From positions 1-33,986 of the forward strand of contig JAFUST010000009.1 of the NCBI GenBank assembly GCA_017467535.1: a stretch of DNA of 33,986 nt, written 5' to 3'. The translations under genes and the position numbers were made by a program. Position 1 is the first letter of the stretch; the number at the start of each line of letters is the position of its first letter. The notes below the pieces were generated by a model that saw only the letters and a program-made list of their open reading frames with translations, was not told where the DNA came from and searched no databases. Of this stretch, positions 24,594 to 32,906 are shown one piece after another. The DNA comes from Prevotella sp. GTDB taxonomy: Bacteria > Bacteroidota > Bacteroidia > Bacteroidales > Bacteroidaceae.

Positions 24594-25934
24594 ATGAAGA
24601 ACGCTTTCTTGATTATCGCCGTCTGCCTACTGGCAGTTTGCGCACAGCCTACCGTTGCACAGATAGGAACACGATTCCCGTCAGAACGCAAAGTTATTCA
24701 GGATCCTAAGACTGGCGTGAAACTGGTGTTCCTGACCAGCAAGAGTGGAACTGGAGATTCCAAGATCTACCAGACGCATAATCAGTGGACAGCCGATGGG
24801 AAGTGGGTCATATTCCGCTCCAACCGTGTGAAGGGTGAAGCCATGGCCGTCAATGAAGAGACGGGCGACATCGTTCAGGTGACTGAGGGCGGCTATACGG
24901 GCATGCTCTGCGTGGCCCGCAAGTCGATGAATCTTTACATAATGCGTCCGTCAATAGATAAAAAAGGTGTACGCATAGGTATGGAGGTTGTTGAGATTGA
25001 TTTGGAAAAGTTATTTGCCGACTCCGAAGTTGGCAAATTGAAAAAGAAATCAGCCTACGAACGCATCTGCGGCGTCATTCCCGCCGAGATGTGCAGCGAG
25101 GGTGATATGGCACTCGACGGCAGCGAGGCGTTTGTCTATTTCCGCCTTGACAAGGAGTTTGCGCGTAAGTATCCCATCGCCGAACAGATTGCTCCAAACT
25201 TCGGCCCGCGCAAGATGGGTGCCGGACCTGGCGGCATCGGCAAGATGGATCTCGCAACGGGAGTGTCAGAGCCCGTGGTGGCTGTCCATTTCAAGGTAGG
25301 ACATATACAAGGTAATCCATGGCATCCCGGGGAAGTCATCTTCTGTTGGGAGACAGGAGGCAAAGCCCCACAACGCACCTGGATCTGCAATGCTGACGGT
25401 ACAGGCCTGCGCCCCATCTACCGAGAAACGGAACATGACTGGGTGACCCATGAGGCCGTGATCAGCGAAGACGAACTGGTCATTGCCATCATCGGCCACC
25501 GTCCTATCAAAAGGGGCGAACAGCGACAAATAGACGGACTGGAGTCGTTCGCTACTTCAGACGACTGGGGACCTTCGGGTACGAAAGAGTATGCTACGGG
25601 TATTGCCGTTGTCAACATGCGTACACGTGAGTTAACCCTCGAGGGACAGGTGCCGGGCGATAATTTTTGGCATGTGGCAGGTTCTCAGGATGGCCACTGG
25701 GTGGCGGGTGACGACTTTGCTCGGGAACTGTGGCTCATAGACCGACATACCGGTGAACGAATCTTGCTGACGGCTGGCCATAAGACCACTGCCCGCGACC
25801 ATGTACACCCGACATTCAAGCCCGATGGCACTGAGATAGAGATACAGTCGGCCATGCTCAGTGAAGACGGACGCTCCATGAACATCTGCATCGTCCGCCT
25901 GCCGCAACATCTTACGAACAGATATAAGAAATAA
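24594..25934 (+). CDS. Oligogalacturonate lyase-like beta-propeller protein (PL22-like)
   Basis: This 446-residue protein has a signal peptide (about 1-22, ending TVA-QI). It is a seven-bladed TolB/PL22-type propeller: HNQWTADGKWVIFRSNR, RKSMNLYIMRPS, KVGHIQGNPWHPGEVIFCWE, TWICNADGTGLRPIYRET, HDWVTHEAV, and a C-terminal RDHVHPTFKPDGTEIEIQS. The His residues of DHVHP and the preceding HDWVTHE resemble the metal site of PL22 oligogalacturonate lyases. It may release unsaturated uronate from short pectic oligosaccharides in the periplasm, or act as a related uronate lyase. It is first in the operon with GH105 (3-bp gap) and the hybrid regulator, and divergent from PL11. Confidence 0.75.
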   Translation: MKNAFLIIAVCLLAVCAQPTVAQIGTRFPSERKVIQDPKTGVKLVFLTSKSGTGDSKIYQTHNQWTADGKWVIFRSNRVKGEAMAVNEETGDIVQVTEGGYTGMLCVARKSMNLYIMRPSIDKKGVRIGMEVVEIDLEKLFADSEVGKLKKKSAYERICGVIPAEMCSEGDMALDGSEAFVYFRLDKEFARKYPIAEQIAPNFGPRKMGAGPGGIGKMDLATGVSEPVVAVHFKVGHIQGNPWHPGEVIFCWETGGKAPQRTWICNADGTGLRPIYRETEHDWVTHEAVISEDELVIAIIGHRPIKRGEQRQIDGLESFATSDDWGPSGTKEYATGIAVVNMRTRELTLEGQVPGDNFWHVAGSQDGHWVAGDDFARELWLIDRHTGERILLTAGHKTTARDHVHPTFKPDGTEIEIQSAMLSEDGRSMNICIVRLPQHLTNRYKK

Positions 25935-25937
25935 GTC

Positions 25938-27335
25938 ATGAAACGCATTTCATTTATCATTTTTCATTTGATCGCCTGTGTCGCACTGCTTTCGGCACAG
26001 CCGGCCGTGAACGACAGCAACACGCCACTACACCTGATGAAACCGGCTTACCGGGTGGGCTACGGCATACCCACGACAGAAGAAGTAAAGCAGACAACTG
26101 ACCGCGTGCTACGCTACATAGAAAGCGAAACGCCAGCCACGCTCGTCGACAAGAGAACGGGGCGTGAGGTGACCCGACTGAAGGACATCGATGAGAACAC
26201 CCAACTGAAGCAGGGCGGTTTCCGCCTGACCAGTTACGAGTGGGGTGTCACCTACTCAGGTGCGCTGGCTGCATACGAGGCGACGGGTGACGAGGCTTAC
26301 CGCGACTACGTGAAGAAACGCCACCAACTGCTGGCCAGCATCTTCCCACACTTCCAGAAACTTCACAAAGAAGGCAAACCGATTGACGTCAACATTCGGC
26401 GTGTGGTGGATCCCCATGCGCTCGACGATGCAGGAGCCGTGTGCTGTTCGATGATAAAAGCCACGCTGAGCGACAGGGCTGGTGACGGCGGACTGCGCCC
26501 GCTTATTGACAACTACGCAGACTATATAGTGAACAGGGAGTATCGACTGGCGGACGGCACCCTTGCCCGGCTGCGCCCGCAGCGGAACACTTTGTGGCTG
26601 GATGATATGTTTATGGGCATTCCGACGATAGCCTATATGGGCAGAATGACGGGCGAGCAGGAGTACTATGACCAGGCAGCCAAGCAGGTCTTGCAGTTTG
26701 CACAGCGTATGTGGGTTCCTGAGAAGAAACTGTTCCGCCACGGATGGGTGGAAGAGGAGGCGTTCCATCCTGCCTTCTACTGGGGCCGTGCTAACGGCTG
26801 GGCTATCCTGACGATGTGCGAAGTACTGGATGTGTTGCCAGAGAATCATCCAGACCGGCAGCAGATATTAGACCTGTTGCGCCAACACGCCCAGGGACTG
26901 GCCGCCCTGCAGCATCACGATGGATTCTGGCATCAGTTGCTCGACCGTCCCGACACCTATCTGGAAACATCGGCCACTGCCATCTATGCCTACTGCCTGG
27001 CACATGCCGTCAACAAGGGATGGCTCAGTGCCAGGTCTTTTGGCCCCGTGGCACTGTTGGCCTGGCACGCCATCGCATCGAGTGTCAACGAAATGGGGCA
27101 GGTGGAAAATGTGTGTGTGGGCACGGGTATGGGCTTCGATGCCGCTTTCTATGCCTACCGCCCTGTCCACGTGATGGCAGCCCACGGCTACGGCCCCGTT
27201 CTGTGGGCTGGTGCGGAGATCATCAACCTGCTGCGCCGGCAGCATCCGAAACTGAACGACTCGGCTGTGCATTTCTACGATGACGAGGTGCCCACTGACC
27301 AGCCTATATTCAACTACGACGGAAAAATGAGATGA
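25938..27335 (+). CDS. GH105 unsaturated rhamnogalacturonyl/glucuronyl hydrolase
   Basis: This 465-residue exported enzyme has a signal peptide (about 1-20, LLSAQPAVN) and a single (alpha/alpha)6-barrel. Family blocks are RLTSYEWGVTYSGALAAYEA, VVDPHALDDAGAVCCSMIKA (near residue 161, with the catalytic Asp), LWLDDMFMGIPTIAYMGRMT, AFHPAFYWGRANGWAILTMC (near 276) and FWHQLLDRPDTYLETSATA. It hydrolyses the unsaturated uronic acid left at the non-reducing end by PL11/PL22-type lyases, freeing rhamnose-ended oligosaccharides. Its stop overlaps the start of the regulator gene by ATGA, giving translational coupling. Length and motifs are normal for the family. Confidence 0.92.
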   Translation: MKRISFIIFHLIACVALLSAQPAVNDSNTPLHLMKPAYRVGYGIPTTEEVKQTTDRVLRYIESETPATLVDKRTGREVTRLKDIDENTQLKQGGFRLTSYEWGVTYSGALAAYEATGDEAYRDYVKKRHQLLASIFPHFQKLHKEGKPIDVNIRRVVDPHALDDAGAVCCSMIKATLSDRAGDGGLRPLIDNYADYIVNREYRLADGTLARLRPQRNTLWLDDMFMGIPTIAYMGRMTGEQEYYDQAAKQVLQFAQRMWVPEKKLFRHGWVEEEAFHPAFYWGRANGWAILTMCEVLDVLPENHPDRQQILDLLRQHAQGLAALQHHDGFWHQLLDRPDTYLETSATAIYAYCLAHAVNKGWLSARSFGPVALLAWHAIASSVNEMGQVENVCVGTGMGFDAAFYAYRPVHVMAAHGYGPVLWAGAEIINLLRRQHPKLNDSAVHFYDDEVPTDQPIFNYDGKMR

Positions 27336-30300
27336 ACGGTTTCCTGGCCATACTGCTTTTTTCACTGAGCATACTCGGGGGACACGCCTACTCCCATGAA
27401 CGGATAGACGTCTCCAGCGGGCTATCGAACAACCAGGTGCTCTGTCTGGCAACAGACAATGAGGGCTACGTCTGGGTGGGAACGGAGGCCGGACTGAACC
27501 GCACGGGAGCCGGCATCTGTACAAAATTCTACAGGCCACAGGGATGGCAGCACGGGCATAGGGGAAACGGCGACAAGGTGATGTCGCTCTACTACGACAA
27601 GCAGAGCGGGATGCTCTTCGCAGGAACAGAAAGCGGACTGGACATCGTAGATAGTCGGACGGGGACCTACAGGCGGGCCACGGGCGACAGTCTGCTGAAC
27701 TATGGCGTGCAGGACATGGCAACAGACCACAAGGGCGGCGTATGGCTGTTCTACGACAACGGGCAGGTGCAACACGTGGACTGCGGGAGCCTGAGCGTGA
27801 GGGCCCTGCCGACAGAGACGCGAAAGGGTAACCGGAGCGGACTGGACGATGGGAACGGCTGTCTGTACATAGGGCATGGCAATGGCGGCATGAGCATCGT
27901 AGACAGTCGTACGGGCGAGACCCTATGCACGTATGCTCACGACAACGACAATCCAACGAGTATCCCAGGAAACAACGTGAGATGTATCTATCAGGACAGT
28001 CATCGTCGGATTTGGGTAGGCACAGACCAGGGGCTGGCCGTGTTTCATCCCGTCGAGGGTACTTTCCAGGAAATAAGGCAAAAGGACAGTCCGTATAGTG
28101 ACAACGTGTTCGACATCCGGGAAATGTCCGACGGACAACTTTATGTGGCCTGCGACGTGGGAGGCGTCAGTACCGTTGACTGCCACCGGATGGCGTATAC
28201 GGAGCAGCCGCCCTACGCATTGTCATCGCTCAACTCACGCTGCCTGCTGGAAGATCGCTATGGAAACATCTGGATAGGCAGCCATAGCAGCGGCATTGAT
28301 TTCGTGCCGAAGAGGGAGCCGCTGCTCCATCAATTGCCTTACAGGAACGCCCAGGGAGGCAGGCAGGCTGTCTATGCCATTGCTAATGACGGACAAGGGC
28401 AACTATGGGTGAACGGTGAGGATGAAATCAGCCTGTGGCAGGGAATGACGAGGCGGGGCTCGTGGCACATCTCGGCTGCCCGGAACCGGGCTCACTCATA
28501 CGCCAGAAGCATGATGGTGGACAAGAGCGGGCAGGTATGGCTGGGAATGGAGGACGAAGGCGTGATCAGATTTGATCCGCAAAAACATAGATTCGAGAAA
28601 ATAGACATAGGCTATGACTCGCCTGACATACACTGCTTCTTTGAAGACAGGGACGGGAGTGTCTGGATAGGAAGCGAGTTTGGCATCTGCGTATATAAGA
28701 ATGGTGCCGTCAGCCACCGGGAGGACATCGACCGGATGGTCTGCAAGGCCCCTGTCACCAGTTTCGTCAGACTCGGCGAGTCGCTGCTGATGACAACCCA
28801 AGGCTATGGCGTAACGCTGTACGACTGTGATACAGGGACCTACCGACAACTACACTTGAGTGACGGACTGCCAACAGAAAACATCAATCAGGCACTGACG
28901 GATGGGAAAGGCGGCGTCTGGTTGGCCACTAAGAGGGGAATCGTCTTTCTGCCAGATATCAAGAACAAGAAAGACATCGTTTGTTATGACAATAGGCACG
29001 GGCTGGCTGACAATCAGGTGCAAGCCATTGCCCTCGACCGTCAGGGAAGGATTTGGGCCAGCACCTTTACTCACATAGCGTGTCTTGATGGCGAGCAATT
29101 CCACAACTACAACGGCTTTGCCCGCCAGCAGATAGGCGGCTTCGTAACAGGCTCAGTAGCACAAATGCCTGACGGCGGCATCGCCTTTGGATCGTCCAAC
29201 GGCGTTTGCTACGTCAACCCCGATATGAGAGGCGCAGAAAACGATGCTGCCCTGCCCAAAATTGCCGTCTGTAACATCTGGCAGCCCACTGCCGACGGCA
29301 CCGAGGCCATCAGCCTCCTGCCCAACGCGGGAGGACGGATAGAACTCAACTACCAGCAAAACACATTTCAGATAATAACGACGGTTGACAACTACGCTCA
29401 GTTGGGATTTGTGGATATGGCCTACATGATGAAAGGACTGGAGGACAAGTGGTATGACCTGGATGACAAGATGGAAGTCACGTTCCGAAGTCTGCCACCA
29501 GGCAAGTACACCTTTATCCTAAAGGCAAAACTGAAAAACCAAAACTGGGAGGAGGCCCAGGAAACCCGGCTCACGGTCAATATAGCCCCGCCGATCTGGC
29601 GGTCATGGTGGGCATGGATAGTCTATGCGCTGTTGACAACGATTTCAGTATGGTACATCTTCCATGCCTACAAGCGTCATCTGGCATTGCAAAACTCGCT
29701 GGAACTATCACGGCGCGAAAGTCTGCAGAAGCAGGAGTTGAACGAAGAACGCCTGCGATTCTTCACCAACATCACCCATGAACTGCGAACGCCACTGACC
29801 CTCATTCTCGGGCCACTGGAAGATCTTGCCGCAGACAACAGTCTGACGCCAGCGAGCAGGAGGAAGGTGGAAACGATCAACAAGAGTGCTGGGAGACTGC
29901 GCGCCCTGATCAACCAGATACTGGAATTCCGCAAGACGGAGACACAGAACCGACATCTGACCGTTGCACGAGGCGACATCTGCCAGGCAGTCAAGGAAAT
30001 CGTCATGAACTATCGCGAACTGAACCGCAATCCTCTGGTGGAAATCCGCTATCAGCAGCAGGGGCAGCCACCCACGGTGTATTTCGATTCTGAGGTCATC
30101 TCTACCATTCTCAACAACCTACTCTCAAATGCTGTCAAGTATACCGAGCAAGGCAGTATCACGGTTACAGTTGAAGACAAGGACAAAGAGGATCTCCTGA
30201 TTCATGTAGCCGACACGGGCTATGGCATCTCAGCCGAGGCACTGCCCCACATCTTCGACCGCTACTATCAGGCCAAGGGTAGCCACCAGGCATCAGGCAC

Positions 30301-30994
30301 TGGCATTGGGCTTTCGCTTGTAAAAGCACTGGCCGACCTCCACGAGGCCCAAATAGCAGTTCAAAGCGAGGAGGGCAAAGGCTGCGAGTTTGTACTTACG
30401 CTGTCAGTGGCCAACACCTACCCCAACGCATTACACAAGGAAGACAATGGTGAGTACCAATCGTCCGATGGTGAGAACCAACTGGCTGATGGCGAGAACC
30501 AGTCGTCCAAGAAAGACGAGCGTCCACTTCTGTTAGTTGTAGAAGATAATGAAGATATACGCCAATACATCGCCGAATCGCTCTCCGACGACTTCCAGAT
30601 TCTCCAGGCAAGAGATGGACAAGAAGGTTTGGCACTGACTACAGAGAATGTGCCAGACCTGGTGGTGAGTGACATCATGATGCCAAAGATGAACGGCATC
30701 CAAATGACCAAACTGATAAAGGACAACATACAGACCTGTCACATACCAGTCATATTGCTAACAGCCAAGGATACTGACGAAGACAAGGAAGAAGGCTATG
30801 ACAGCGGAGCCGACTCCTATCTGACCAAGCCCTTCACGGCGAAACTGCTGACCAGCCGTATCAGAAACCTGCTTGCCAGCAGAAGGAGGTTGGCTGAACT
30901 ATTGAGTTCGAGCGGTATAGACAATATCCCGTCCAGCACCCCGTCGCCTCAAAGCACCTCTGCCGTCTCGACCGTGAATTCATGCAGCGACTGA
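27332..30994 (+). CDS. Hybrid two-component sensor (periplasmic propellers, histidine kinase, receiver), AraC domain out of frame
   Basis: This 1220-residue membrane protein has a signal-like N-terminus, then about 14 Reg_prop blades (for example GYVWVGTEAGLNR, RRIWVGTDQGLAVF, GSVWIGSEFGICVY) and a Y_Y_Y domain (about 690-750). A membrane helix (about 757-780, AWIVYALLTTISVWYIF) is followed by HisKA with H816 in FFTNITHELRTPLTL, an ATPase with NNLLSNAVKYT, and a receiver with phospho-acceptor D1114 (VVSDIMMPKMNG) and conserved Lys in TKPF. Proteins of this class normally end in an AraC helix-turn-helix in the same chain. Here the frame stops after a Ser/Thr/Pro-rich linker and the AraC part continues in the -1 frame. 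It should sense rhamnogalacturonan oligosaccharides and control this locus. Confidence 0.88.
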   Translation: MNGFLAILLFSLSILGGHAYSHERIDVSSGLSNNQVLCLATDNEGYVWVGTEAGLNRTGAGICTKFYRPQGWQHGHRGNGDKVMSLYYDKQSGMLFAGTESGLDIVDSRTGTYRRATGDSLLNYGVQDMATDHKGGVWLFYDNGQVQHVDCGSLSVRALPTETRKGNRSGLDDGNGCLYIGHGNGGMSIVDSRTGETLCTYAHDNDNPTSIPGNNVRCIYQDSHRRIWVGTDQGLAVFHPVEGTFQEIRQKDSPYSDNVFDIREMSDGQLYVACDVGGVSTVDCHRMAYTEQPPYALSSLNSRCLLEDRYGNIWIGSHSSGIDFVPKREPLLHQLPYRNAQGGRQAVYAIANDGQGQLWVNGEDEISLWQGMTRRGSWHISAARNRAHSYARSMMVDKSGQVWLGMEDEGVIRFDPQKHRFEKIDIGYDSPDIHCFFEDRDGSVWIGSEFGICVYKNGAVSHREDIDRMVCKAPVTSFVRLGESLLMTTQGYGVTLYDCDTGTYRQLHLSDGLPTENINQALTDGKGGVWLATKRGIVFLPDIKNKKDIVCYDNRHGLADNQVQAIALDRQGRIWASTFTHIACLDGEQFHNYNGFARQQIGGFVTGSVAQMPDGGIAFGSSNGVCYVNPDMRGAENDAALPKIAVCNIWQPTADGTEAISLLPNAGGRIELNYQQNTFQIITTVDNYAQLGFVDMAYMMKGLEDKWYDLDDKMEVTFRSLPPGKYTFILKAKLKNQNWEEAQETRLTVNIAPPIWRSWWAWIVYALLTTISVWYIFHAYKRHLALQNSLELSRRESLQKQELNEERLRFFTNITHELRTPLTLILGPLEDLAADNSLTPASRRKVETINKSAGRLRALINQILEFRKTETQNRHLTVARGDICQAVKEIVMNYRELNRNPLVEIRYQQQGQPPTVYFDSEVISTILNNLLSNAVKYTEQGSITVTVEDKDKEDLLIHVADTGYGISAEALPHIFDRYYQAKGSHQASGTGIGLSLVKALADLHEAQIAVQSEEGKGCEFVLTLSVANTYPNALHKEDNGEYQSSDGENQLADGENQSSKKDERPLLLVVEDNEDIRQYIAESLSDDFQILQARDGQEGLALTTENVPDLVVSDIMMPKMNGIQMTKLIKDNIQTCHIPVILLTAKDTDEDKEEGYDSGADSYLTKPFTAKLLTSRIRNLLASRRRLAELLSSSGIDNIPSSTPSPQSTSAVSTVNSCSD
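30446..30508 (+). repeat. Three tandem 21-bp units in the kinase-receiver linker
   Basis: Units 30446-30466, 30467-30487 and 30488-30508 encode NGEYQSS, DGENQLA and DGENQSS. They keep frame and lengthen the flexible linker between the ATPase domain and the receiver. The units are imperfect, so some time has passed since duplication. Confidence 0.85.
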
Positions 30995-31302
30995 ATAGCA
31001 CCATCGAAGAGCATATCATGCAGACCGACATCGATGTGCCTTTCCTGACCGACAAGATGGCCATGAGTCACAGCACCTTCTATCGTAAGGTCAAGGCCTT
31101 GACAGGTCTTACTGCCAAGGAATATGTACGCAAACAAAAACTTCGCCACTGCTATAAACTACTTGAGAGCGGTGATTACAATGTGACTGAGGCGGCCATG
31201 ATGACAGGCTTCAACCAAATGGCACATTTCCGGGAAGTATTCAAAAAGGAATTTGGCATACTGCCATCCGACCTTACAAAAGGCAAGGTCCAGGGGACAT
31301 GA
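30982..31302 (+). CDS. AraC-family DNA-binding domain, separated from the hybrid regulator by a frameshift
   Basis: This 106-residue open frame is the helix-turn-helix output domain of a hybrid two-component regulator. It reads TDKMAMSHSTFYRKVKALTG, TAKEYVRKQKLRHCYKLL and AAMMTGFNQMAHFREVFKKE, ending FGILPSDLTKG. It overlaps the preceding gene's stop by 13 bp and lies in the -1 frame. Codons just upstream of the ATG in this frame (30961-30981) read CRLDREF, and LDREFMQRLN is the usual family linker. The domain was therefore probably fused to the receiver and became separated by a one-base deletion or equivalent. It could still be made as a separate protein by re-initiation at ATG 30982, or the sequence may contain an error. 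Confidence 0.8.
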   Translation: MQRLNSTIEEHIMQTDIDVPFLTDKMAMSHSTFYRKVKALTGLTAKEYVRKQKLRHCYKLLESGDYNVTEAAMMTGFNQMAHFREVFKKEFGILPSDLTKGKVQGT

Positions 31303-31341
31303 TGCTTGTCTTTCTCCCCTGTCGCTTTCTCTTTCATACTG

Positions 31342-31349
31342 CAAAGATA
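31342..31349 (-). promoter_or_regulatory. Possible antisense promoter downstream of the AraC domain
   Basis: The minus strand reads TATCTTTG and points into the end of the AraC coding region. A TTG half-box at 31372-31374 lies 22 bp upstream. No convincing gene follows it, so any product would be an antisense RNA, or the box is a chance match. Confidence 0.3.
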
Positions 31350-31375
31350 CAAAAAAGAAATCAGGCGAATGCAAG

Positions 31376-31410
31376 TTTTTGCCCGACAATTTTTCATCGT
31401 CGGGCAAAAA
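31376..31410. terminator. Bidirectional terminator between the regulator and the convergent gene
   Basis: TTTTTGCCCGAC (31376-31387) and GTCGGGCAAAAA (31399-31410) form a perfect 12-bp stem with an 11-nt loop. The T and A runs within the stem suit termination from both sides. Confidence 0.8.
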
Positions 31411-31413
31411 TGA

Positions 31414-32739
31414 TTATTTCAGTTTGCTGATGCTGCGCACCTTCTTAGTGGCCTTGTCGAAGAAAACACAGGCATAGGGACGGCCAAGCTCATTGTAGAC
31501 CCAGGTGTACATATCTTTCTCCTCGCCGTGGCCGGTGGGCTCGCCGAGGGCCAACTTCACCTCATTTTCCGTGAAGCCCTTGCGTACAATGCTCTTCTGC
31601 ACATCGCTGAAGTTGGCCTGACGCACGCCGGGCATCGACAGCGGGTTGCCCCATGCAAAGAGGCTGGTGAACAGATCCTCACGCTGGCCGTCGATGTCGC
31701 CGGCCACATTCGTGCTCTGGAAGGTCACCTGCTTGGTATAGGTTCTGCCAGTGCTTTCGCCCGTGAGTGTCATCTTGACATAGTGTGTGCCACGCTGAGC
31801 GCGGATGTCCTTGATGGTGAAAGTTGACAGGCGTGCCACACGGGTGCGCTGGCCATCCTGGGCAAACATCTCCGTATTGTAGAGCGTGAACACCTTCTTG
31901 CCTACATACTGACGATAGCCGCCACTGGCTGCCAAACTGTCACCCGGCAGTTCGAAAGCACCCGTGAAGGTGTGGATCTTCATGTTGCTAATGTCGAACT
32001 CATCGTCGCGCATACCGCTATTGGTACGGCTGATGGCCACGTTCTGATAGAACTCTCGGCCCTTGCTGTCGGCCACGATGATCTTCACGGGGAAACTGCG
32101 GGTGCCTACACCGACGGCCACCACCTTCACCTCCGTACCCTCAGGCACATCGAGTATCGTCTTGAAGCCGTCGCCATCCACCTCGGTGTCTACATAATAT
32201 TCGTCGGCCATGGTGAACAGCACCTTGTCGCGGAACAAGTCGATGGCCGTGTCCACATCGCCCAGATAGGCCAGCGTGGGAACGCCGAACTTGCCGTAGC
32301 AGTAGTCATCAAACGATGCCGTGGGAATCTCGTAGTAGTAAGCCTTGCCGTCGTCCTCGCAGACAAAGTTGATATGCTCGTGCAGGCCGCCCGTGTTCTC
32401 GTGGCCCTTGTAGACCATGATCTTGTGGCGCAGCGTACGGCTGCTGACCATCTGTCCCGTGGCAGCGTCGGCAAAGGTCTTGATGACCATGTCCTTTTTC
32501 TCAGGAATCACCATGAAGCGCATCCCATCTTTCCAGTCACACAGACTGACATAGCGGAAGTAGCGTCCCAGGAAGTCCTGAGGTTCCTCCTGTACCTTCT
32601 CCCCACCCTGACCGTTCTCAGCCTGCTCTGCCACGGCAGCCTTTGCGGCTCCCTTGGTCTTCACGATGTACTTGTTTCCTTGTGCCTGACCCGTCAGCAC
32701 CATCAGGGCCGCAGCGGCGACAATCATCAGTTTCTTCAT
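31414..32739 (-). CDS. Secreted protein of unknown function with BamE/SmpA-like C-terminal segment
   Basis: This protein has 441 residues from ATG 32739. An in-frame ATG at 32766 lies inside the -7 box and is rejected, while the chosen start gives a clear signal peptide (MKKLMIVAAAALMVLTG, then QAQ-G). It is followed by an Ala/Glu/Gln-rich low-complexity stretch (about 30-55). The middle (about 55-350) is beta-rich, with DWKDGMRFMVIPEKKDMV, HKIMVYKGHENTGGLHEH and ASFDDYCYGKFGVPTLAYLGD, and is not recognised. The end (GFTENEVKLALGEPTGHGEE, then MYTWVYN and ACVFF) resembles the SmpA/BamE-type fold. It probably acts in the periplasm or at the outer membrane. It is a single gene divergent from dnaK. 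Confidence 0.65.
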   Translation of the reverse strand: MKKLMIVAAAALMVLTGQAQGNKYIVKTKGAAKAAVAEQAENGQGGEKVQEEPQDFLGRYFRYVSLCDWKDGMRFMVIPEKKDMVIKTFADAATGQMVSSRTLRHKIMVYKGHENTGGLHEHINFVCEDDGKAYYYEIPTASFDDYCYGKFGVPTLAYLGDVDTAIDLFRDKVLFTMADEYYVDTEVDGDGFKTILDVPEGTEVKVVAVGVGTRSFPVKIIVADSKGREFYQNVAISRTNSGMRDDEFDISNMKIHTFTGAFELPGDSLAASGGYRQYVGKKVFTLYNTEMFAQDGQRTRVARLSTFTIKDIRAQRGTHYVKMTLTGESTGRTYTKQVTFQSTNVAGDIDGQREDLFTSLFAWGNPLSMPGVRQANFSDVQKSIVRKGFTENEVKLALGEPTGHGEEKDMYTWVYNELGRPYACVFFDKATKKVRSISKLK

Positions 32740-32763
32740 AACATTAGTTGTATTATTCGCCTG

Positions 32764-32771
32764 CAAAGATA
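32764..32771 (-). promoter_or_regulatory. -7 box of the secreted unknown protein gene
   Basis: The minus strand reads TATCTTTG 24 bp before ATG 32739. A TTTG at 32795-32798 could be the -33 box, though the 23-bp spacing is long. Confidence 0.5.
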
Positions 32772-32788
32772 GGAAAAAGTTTTCATAC

Positions 32789-32807
32789 TTGTGCCAAAAT
32801 GGCGCAA
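32789..32807. promoter_or_regulatory. Imperfect palindrome upstream of dnaK, candidate operator
   Basis: TTGTGCCA (32789-32796), AAA, TGGCGCAA (32800-32807) form an inverted repeat with one mismatch. Part of it, GTGCCAAAA (32791-32799), is also the inverse of TTTTGGCAC at 32838-32846 in the dnaK promoter. It may bind a stress regulator; the identity is unknown. Confidence 0.5.
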
Positions 32808-32840
32808 CAAATAGTCGTTTCTTGTGAAATTTTATACTTT

Positions 32841-32856
32841 TGGCACACGCTTTGCT
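32841..32856 (+). promoter_or_regulatory. Sigma-54-type -24/-12 sequence upstream of dnaK
   Basis: TGGCAC (32841-32846), five bases, then TTGCT (32852-32856) matches the RpoN consensus TGGCAC-N5-TTGCW, with GG and GC 12 bp apart. It predicts a start near 32867 and a leader of about 40 nt. An overlapping TACTTTTG (32835-32842) also fits the ordinary TAnnTTTG box, but without a -33 box. Confidence 0.55.
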
Positions 32857-32906
32857 ACCTACTTAGCGATAAACATTAGTAAACAACAATTAAAAAATAT
32901 ACAATT

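Noticed and set aside
24229-24597. 122-residue open frame across the divergent intergenic region
   Set aside because: It overlaps the signal peptide of the minus-strand gene, both -7 boxes and the next start codon. Its composition is not protein-like.
30898-30994. Programmed -1 ribosomal frameshift joining the regulator halves
   Set aside because: The -1 relation is right, but I found no X-XXY-YYZ slippery heptamer in the shared open stretch and no obvious downstream stimulatory hairpin. It is not excluded, only unsupported.
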